Under the pieces are notes generated by a model. It saw only the letters and a list, made by a program, of their open reading frames with translations, ran no database searches and was not told where the DNA came from. Shown piece after piece: positions 59,859-64,000 of a DNA stretch of 64,000 nt. Both the position numbers and the translations under genes were made by a program. Source of the DNA: Bacillota bacterium (lineage in GTDB: Bacteria; Bacillota; Clostridia; TANB77; CAG-465); NCBI GenBank assembly GCA_023460515.1, contig JAEWPS010000018.1, positions 1 through 64,000 of the forward strand, in the 5' to 3' direction. Positions within the stretch are counted from its first letter, which is position 1. Every line of letters begins with the position of its first letter.

Positions 59859-60962
59859 TCAGACCTTGCTATTCTTCTCCTTTAATAAAGCAATTAATTT
59901 TGCATTACCCTTTAAAAGATAAGAAATAGATTCATTACTATTAAGAGTATTAATTATAGTAGCAATAAACTCTGAACAGTCTATTTCACCAAACCATTCA
60001 TATTCTTTAACATAATCTGGAATATATGATAGATTGGTAGAGTATATTTTATTAAATAATTTATTTTTGTATGCTTCTTCAAATTTATTAGTGCCTTGAG
60101 TGAATAATGCAAATGTACTTAAAATATATACATTGTTAGCTCCGCTTTCTTTGAGTTTCTCAGAAACCTCTAATATCGAATCACCCGAAGCAATCATATC
60201 ATCTACAACTATAACGTCCAATCCCTTAACATTCTTACCCATATATTCATGTGCTACAACAGGATTTTTACCATCGACAATTTTCGAAACATCTCTTCGT
60301 TTATAGAACATACCAACATCGGTACCTAAAATGTTTGCATAATATAAGGCTCTATCCATAGCACCGGTATCTGGACTTATAACCAAAAGCTTGTTTAAAT
60401 TTATTTTGTTTTCTTTAATAAATGTTTCAATTATAACATTACTCGCATAGAAATTTTCAAAAGATAGATTAGGTATTGCGTTTTGTACATTTGGGTCATG
60501 AGCATCAAAAGTAATTAGATTTTTTATACCTAATGCTTGAAGTTCCTGAAGAGCCATCGCACAGTCTAATGATTCCCTACTTTTTCTTTTATGTTGCCTG
60601 GATGCATAAAGTAAGGGCATTATTACAGTAATACGATCTGCTGTATTTTTTATTGCAGATATTGCCCTTTTTAAGTCCTGAAAATGTTCATCAGGGCTAT
60701 ATATATTCTCATGACCAAACATTTTATAACTACAACCATAGTTACCAATATCTACCAAAATGTATACATCCTTGCATCTGACACTTTCCTTTATTATGAC
60801 CTTTGATTCACCATTACTAAACCGTGGATTTTCAATAGACAAAATATAGTTTTCATTGTCTATGTTACCTTTCAAGTGTATTAAGTGTTTATTAATCATT
60901 CCACCGGTTCTGATAAAGCTATCCATTACTAACAGTCTAAGATTCCCTTTATTACAAACCAT
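59859..60962 (-). CDS. prs: Ribose-phosphate pyrophosphokinase (long variant)
   Basis: Makes PRPP from ribose-5-phosphate and ATP for nucleotide, His and Trp synthesis. 367 residues, longer than the usual 315: an N-terminal insertion region and an extended C-terminus. Conserved parts: flag-like region LYASRQHKRKSRESLDC near 117, TFDAHDPN near 150, ISPDTGAMDRALYYA near 195 and the PRPP loop VIVVDDMIASGDSILE near 253. Similar long forms occur in Clostridia. ATG 60962 follows AAGGAGG at eight bases; own promoter. Confidence 0.93.
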   Translation of the reverse strand: MVCNKGNLRLLVMDSFIRTGGMINKHLIHLKGNIDNENYILSIENPRFSNGESKVIIKESVRCKDVYILVDIGNYGCSYKMFGHENIYSPDEHFQDLKRAISAIKNTADRITVIMPLLYASRQHKRKSRESLDCAMALQELQALGIKNLITFDAHDPNVQNAIPNLSFENFYASNVIIETFIKENKINLNKLLVISPDTGAMDRALYYANILGTDVGMFYKRRDVSKIVDGKNPVVAHEYMGKNVKGLDVIVVDDMIASGDSILEVSEKLKESGANNVYILSTFALFTQGTNKFEEAYKNKLFNKIYSTNLSYIPDYVKEYEWFGEIDCSEFIATIINTLNSNESISYLLKGNAKLIALLKEKNSKV

Positions 60963-61067
60963 AACGATTCCTCCTTATAATTTTGATAAGAAATATTACA
61001 AAATTAAATTAATGCTCTCCTCTCTCTAATAATTATTTTTGAGTGTTTACTAAAGATTTATAAGAAA

Positions 61068-61096
61068 ATTATACCATAATATAACAAAGTTTTCAA
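61068..61096 (-). promoter_or_regulatory. prs promoter
   Basis: Minus strand TTGAAA, 17 bases, TATAAT with extended TG (TGGTATAAT); leader of about 100 bases with a purine-rich stretch. Confidence 0.75.
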
Positions 61097-61119
61097 GAAA
61101 GTAACATTAATTATATAAC

Positions 61120-61997
61120 CTAATTATTATTAGTATAAAAAGTTATATTTTTACCATCACTAGCTACTACTATATTACCATACTCATTAGTTCTATATAT
61201 TTCTATACCCATATTTCTTAATCTAGACATTACTTTATAGCTGGGATATCCATGTTTATCACTAACTGAAGTAATAACTGCATATTTTGGATTTACTTTA
61301 TCTAAAAAATTTTTACTTGTGGAAGAACTACCACCATGATGCCCAATTTTTATCAAATCCGCAGTTATATCTAATTCATTATCTAACATTTCATATTCAG
61401 ATACATATTCCGCGTCACCGGCAAATAAGAAAGTATTATCTCCATATGTTAATTTTATAACTATAGAATAATCATAGGAGCCATAATTTCAAAGGTTGAT
61501 TTGCCTAATTTAAATATTTCACCTACATTTGGTGAATATAATTGTATTTCTTTGGCGTTTACAGATTTAATAAAAGATTCATAGACTCTAGTTTTATGGA
61601 CTTGTTTTGGAAATAGAACGTTATCTATACTATAACTGTTTATAACATCATCGAGTCCACCTATATGATCTTGATGTGCATGTGTACCAATAACGTAATC
61701 AAACTTATCGATTTTTTGTCTTTCTAAATACCGCAATACTATATTAGAATTTTCATCATTTCCTGCATCTATAATCATTGAATTATAACCTTGCTCAATT
61801 AATATGCAATCTGCTTGACCTACATTAATGAAATGAATTTTTAAATCCTCCTTATTAATTTGTTCTATAGAATAGTTATTAATTTGTTTTTCGTGTAGAT
61901 CATTAGAAAATATATATTCATGACCTATAAATAAAACTATATATAATAGTATTACCGTTGTAGATAAAACTATATGTATATATTTTTTTATATTCAT
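61120..61997 (-). pseudogene. ComEC-like MBL-fold hydrolase, frameshifted
   Basis: Part 1 (61997-61461): membrane helix (about 8-28) then an MBL domain like the ComEC C-terminus: IHFINVGQADCILIEQG, MIIDAGND, the zinc motif GTHAHQDHIGGLDD near 105, and EIMAPM where the frame breaks. Part 2, in another frame, continues YSIVIKLTYGDNTFLFAGDA, DLIKIGHHGGSSSTS and VNPKYAVITS to 61120. A few residues between MAP and YSIV are also missing compared with homologs. AAGGAGG before ATG and a promoter are intact. Either recent inactivation or a sequence error. Confidence 0.85.
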
Positions 61998-62082
61998 GTT
62001 TTAGCCTCCTTATATTGAAATTATTTTATATAATACATATATAACTATTTAGTTCTATATTTGTTTTAAATTTTGTATATTA

Positions 62083-62111
62083 ATAATACCATAAAAAGCG
62101 ACATTTTTCAA
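62083..62111 (-). promoter_or_regulatory. Promoter of the MBL-fold gene
   Basis: Minus strand TTGAAA, 17 bases, TATTAT with extended TG (TGGTATTAT). Confidence 0.7.
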
Positions 62112-62136
62112 CAAAACAGCAGTATTAAATAAATAG

Positions 62137-62162
62137 TTAGATATATTTGGTTATATATCTAA
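62137..62162 (-). terminator. Hairpin after the PASTA gene
   Basis: 10-bp arms TTAGATATAT and ATATATCTAA with a six-base loop; on the minus strand followed by CTATTTATTT. Confidence 0.6.
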
Positions 62163-62176
62163 CTAATATTTAATTA

Positions 62177-63463
62177 TTATGGTTTAGTTTCAGGTGTTAA
62201 ATTACCTTTGCTAATATGTATTTCAATGCTTGTAGTAAGAGGTACAAATTCGTTATATATGGATAACCATACTATAGAACCTTTATCTTTACTTGAATCG
62301 ATATATTTTACAGTATAAGTAATATTTGCACCTTTTTGATTAAAATCATAAAAGTATTGTGCAATATCTTTTTCTAATCTTCCTACTAAATTATCTATAA
62401 ATGGTCTTCCTTCAGAATATATAACAGTAACATCTTTAGTTTTACCAGAAAGATATGTATTTGCTTTTACTGATTGTGATATTAATTTACCATAAGGTAT
62501 AGTGTCACTATATTTTGAAAGTACTTTAACAGTTAATTCTGGAGCAGCAGTAGTAGCTGAATCTTTAGTTATACTTGTAAAATCTGGAACTTTTATACTT
62601 TTTCCTATTGAAATTTTAAATTTCATATTATCATTTTTTGATATTAATGTATCTTTTAAAATATCTTGAGAGATTATTAAACCTTCAGGTACTGTAGTAG
62701 ATGTTACTTCAGTAAATATAACATTTATACTATTTGTGTTTGCCCAAGTTTCAACTTCAGTTTTTGATTTATTTATAAAATCAGGGACTGTTATATTTTT
62801 TTGTGCAACTTCTTTTCCTTTTGAAGTATATATCAATAAATAATCTTTTCTTTTAAAATTGCTATCATCTACAGCAATATCTCTGTATTCTTTTTTTATA
62901 TATTTATTTAACTCAATATCATTACTAAATTCTTGTATAACACTAGTATTATAAATTTTATTTTCTTCAATCCAGTTTCTTATTTCTAGTGTTGACATTG
63001 TAGAAAAGTCTGGTAATTTAATTCTTTCATCTGGATCTGCACCTTTACTAACAGTTACAGTTATTATATTACCTTTTTGTATAGAAGTATTTTGTTCTAC
63101 ATCCTGTGATATTACAATGTTAATTGATTTATTTGTATTAAATACATATTGTATATCTAATTCGATTTTATTTTTTAATGCCCACGTTTTAGCTTCTGAT
63201 ATATCTTTATCTACAAAATTTAGTACTTTTACACTATTAATGATTTGAAATGCTATAAATATCATTATACAAATTACTAATATTACAACTCCTACAACTA
63301 TATATCTTATAGTTTTATTTTTATTATAGTTAGTATCTATAACTATCTCGTGTTCATCTGGCTTAATACCTGAGTTTTCTTTTTTAGAATTTGTATTAGT
63401 AATTTGATTTTTTTTATCTGTTTTATAGTTTTCATTTTCAAATTGACTTAAGAAATCATTCAT
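62177..63463 (-). CDS. Membrane-anchored PASTA-repeat protein
   Basis: 428 residues: hydrophilic cytoplasmic part (1-50), one membrane helix (about 52-77) and an extracellular part with about five PASTA-like repeats, recognisable from boundaries such as IKLPDFSTMS, ITVPDFINKS, IKVPDFTSIT and the recurring ISQDV/ISQSV motif. PASTA domains bind peptidoglycan or muropeptides; no kinase or PBP domain is attached. I start at ATG 63463, inside the last codons of the upstream ABC ATPase (8-base overlap), with AAGGAGG upstream, so it is translationally coupled to that transporter. A TTG nine bases earlier is too close to the site. Confidence 0.82.
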   Translation of the reverse strand: MNDFLSQFENENYKTDKKNQITNTNSKKENSGIKPDEHEIVIDTNYNKNKTIRYIVVGVVILVICIMIFIAFQIINSVKVLNFVDKDISEAKTWALKNKIELDIQYVFNTNKSINIVISQDVEQNTSIQKGNIITVTVSKGADPDERIKLPDFSTMSTLEIRNWIEENKIYNTSVIQEFSNDIELNKYIKKEYRDIAVDDSNFKRKDYLLIYTSKGKEVAQKNITVPDFINKSKTEVETWANTNSINVIFTEVTSTTVPEGLIISQDILKDTLISKNDNMKFKISIGKSIKVPDFTSITKDSATTAAPELTVKVLSKYSDTIPYGKLISQSVKANTYLSGKTKDVTVIYSEGRPFIDNLVGRLEKDIAQYFYDFNQKGANITYTVKYIDSSKDKGSIVWLSIYNEFVPLTTSIEIHISKGNLTPETKP

Positions 63464-64000
63464 TTGATACAAATCCTCCTTTACGTAATCTTAAAGTCTT
63501 ATCTGCTTGAATTGAAATTTCTTTAGAATGTGTAACCATTATAACACATTTTTTATGTTCATGTGCTAATTTTTTAAATATCTCTACAATTTCATTCTCC
63601 ATATCTTCATCAAGATTACCAGTTGGTTCATCAGCAAGTATTACATCAACATTAGTAGCTAAGGCTCTAGCTATAGCTACTCTTTGCTGCTCACCTCCAG
63701 ATAATTTATTTACTGTTCTATTAGCTTTAGATTTGCTTATACCTATGTAGTCTAATAAATTATATGCAACTTCTTCAATATCTTTAGGTATTTCATTATC
63801 TGTAATACTCATAGCAACCATTATATTTTCTACGGCTGTCATGTATGGAATTAAGTTATAGCTTTGAAAAATTATACCTATTTTATTTCTTCTATATGCT
63901 TCATAACCTATTGTTTTAATATCTGTATTTTCATAATATATATTTCCTGATTTAGGTTCATCTAACGCACTTAATAAAGAAAGAAAAGTTGTTTTTCCTG
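63456..64000 (-). CDS. ABC transporter ATP-binding protein, MacB/LolD type (5' end outside window)
   Basis: The frame is open to the window edge; the Walker A motif is cut at GKTTFLSLLS. Visible: Q-loop IIFQSYNLIPYMTAVENI, signature LSGGEQQRVAIARAL, Walker B DVILADEPTGNLD and H-loop VIMVTHS, all of the LolD/MacB/FtsE class that works with FtsX-like permeases. The 181 visible residues are most of the nucleotide-binding domain. The permease should lie upstream or elsewhere. The next gene, a PASTA protein, starts within its final codons. Confidence 0.92.
   Translation of the reverse strand, partial: GKTTFLSLLSALDEPKSGNIYYENTDIKTIGYEAYRRNKIGIIFQSYNLIPYMTAVENIMVAMSITDNEIPKDIEEVAYNLLDYIGISKSKANRTVNKLSGGEQQRVAIARALATNVDVILADEPTGNLDEDMENEIVEIFKKLAHEHKKCVIMVTHSKEISIQADKTLRLRKGGFVSNE

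Noticed and set aside
1..64000. CRISPR array, insertion sequence or rRNA gene
   Set aside because: No regularly spaced repeats, transposase reading frame or rRNA-like stretch was found on either strand.

Overview
The window is strongly AT-rich chromosomal DNA from a low-GC Gram-positive bacterium of the Clostridia type. This rests on single-chain glycyl-tRNA synthetase, CdaA, RNase Y with YmdB, WhiA, TypA, DUF4364 and DUF1385 proteins, and AGGAGG-type ribosome binding sites with frequent TTG/GTG starts. Endospore formation is suggested by a SpoVT-like regulator, a GerS/LolA-like protein, and two small cysteine-rich proteins behind sigma-K-like promoters. Genus and species cannot be fixed from sequence alone.

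Layout. 1-2.6 kb: 3' part of a large RCC1-repeat protein. 2.7-9.3 kb: TetR regulator, DUF4364 protein, cmk, recJ, a beta-CASP ribonuclease-like protein, a GerS-like membrane protein and a MazF toxin without a visible antitoxin. 9.4-15.7 kb: cell-envelope operon (class A PBP, phosphodiester glycosidase, unknown exported protein, uppP, an odd response regulator). 15.8-25.7 kb: pnp, a P-loop/Asp23 fusion, an RsiV/PdaC-like protein, glyQS, a 33-residue membrane peptide, cdaA, an unknown protein, greA, lysS, spoVT. 25.8-31.4 kb: trmL, rimO, rho, a TGS-type nucleoside kinase, plsC. 31.4-39.6 kb: typA, then single-gene units (unknown protein, tandem GDPD) ahead of rny-ymdB, then a secreted protein and a GNAT gene transcribed divergently. 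39.6-49.4 kb: frameshifted rluA, trmN6-like, rsmI, the two spore-surface-like genes, engB-serS (minus strand), a LiaF-like gene, rpmE, a DUF1385-PrmC fusion, a short whiA, and tRNA-Gln(CUG). 49.4-58.4 kb: an unknown gene, a decayed TPM-domain lipoprotein gene, hemW, polA, a lytic transglycosylase, yebC, a catalytically degenerate SNase-like protein and another unknown gene. 58.4-64 kb: a Xer-type recombinase, prs, a broken ComEC-like MBL hydrolase, and a PASTA protein translationally coupled to an ABC ATPase cut by the window edge.

Most genes are housekeeping: RNA decay and modification (pnp, rny, ymdB, the beta-CASP protein, rho, rimO, trmL, rsmI), translation (glyQS, lysS, serS, typA, engB, rpmE, prmC, yebC), DNA repair (recJ, polA, xer) and wall building (PBP, uppP, cdaA, PASTA protein). 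Vegetative promoters are unusually uniform: a TTG-type -35, a 17-base spacer and often an extended TGnTATAAT -10. Operon borders are marked by strong hairpin terminators, and several orphan single-gene units sit exactly at those borders. No CRISPR array, insertion sequence, prophage or classical riboswitch was seen. The best leads are the paired sigma-K-like units, a 29-bp copy of ymdB sequence lying between two arms of a 15-bp inverted repeat in a divergent promoter region, the DUF1385-PrmC fusion, the shortened WhiA, and the cdaA neighbourhood without cdaR or glmM. All calls were made by eye without database searches.
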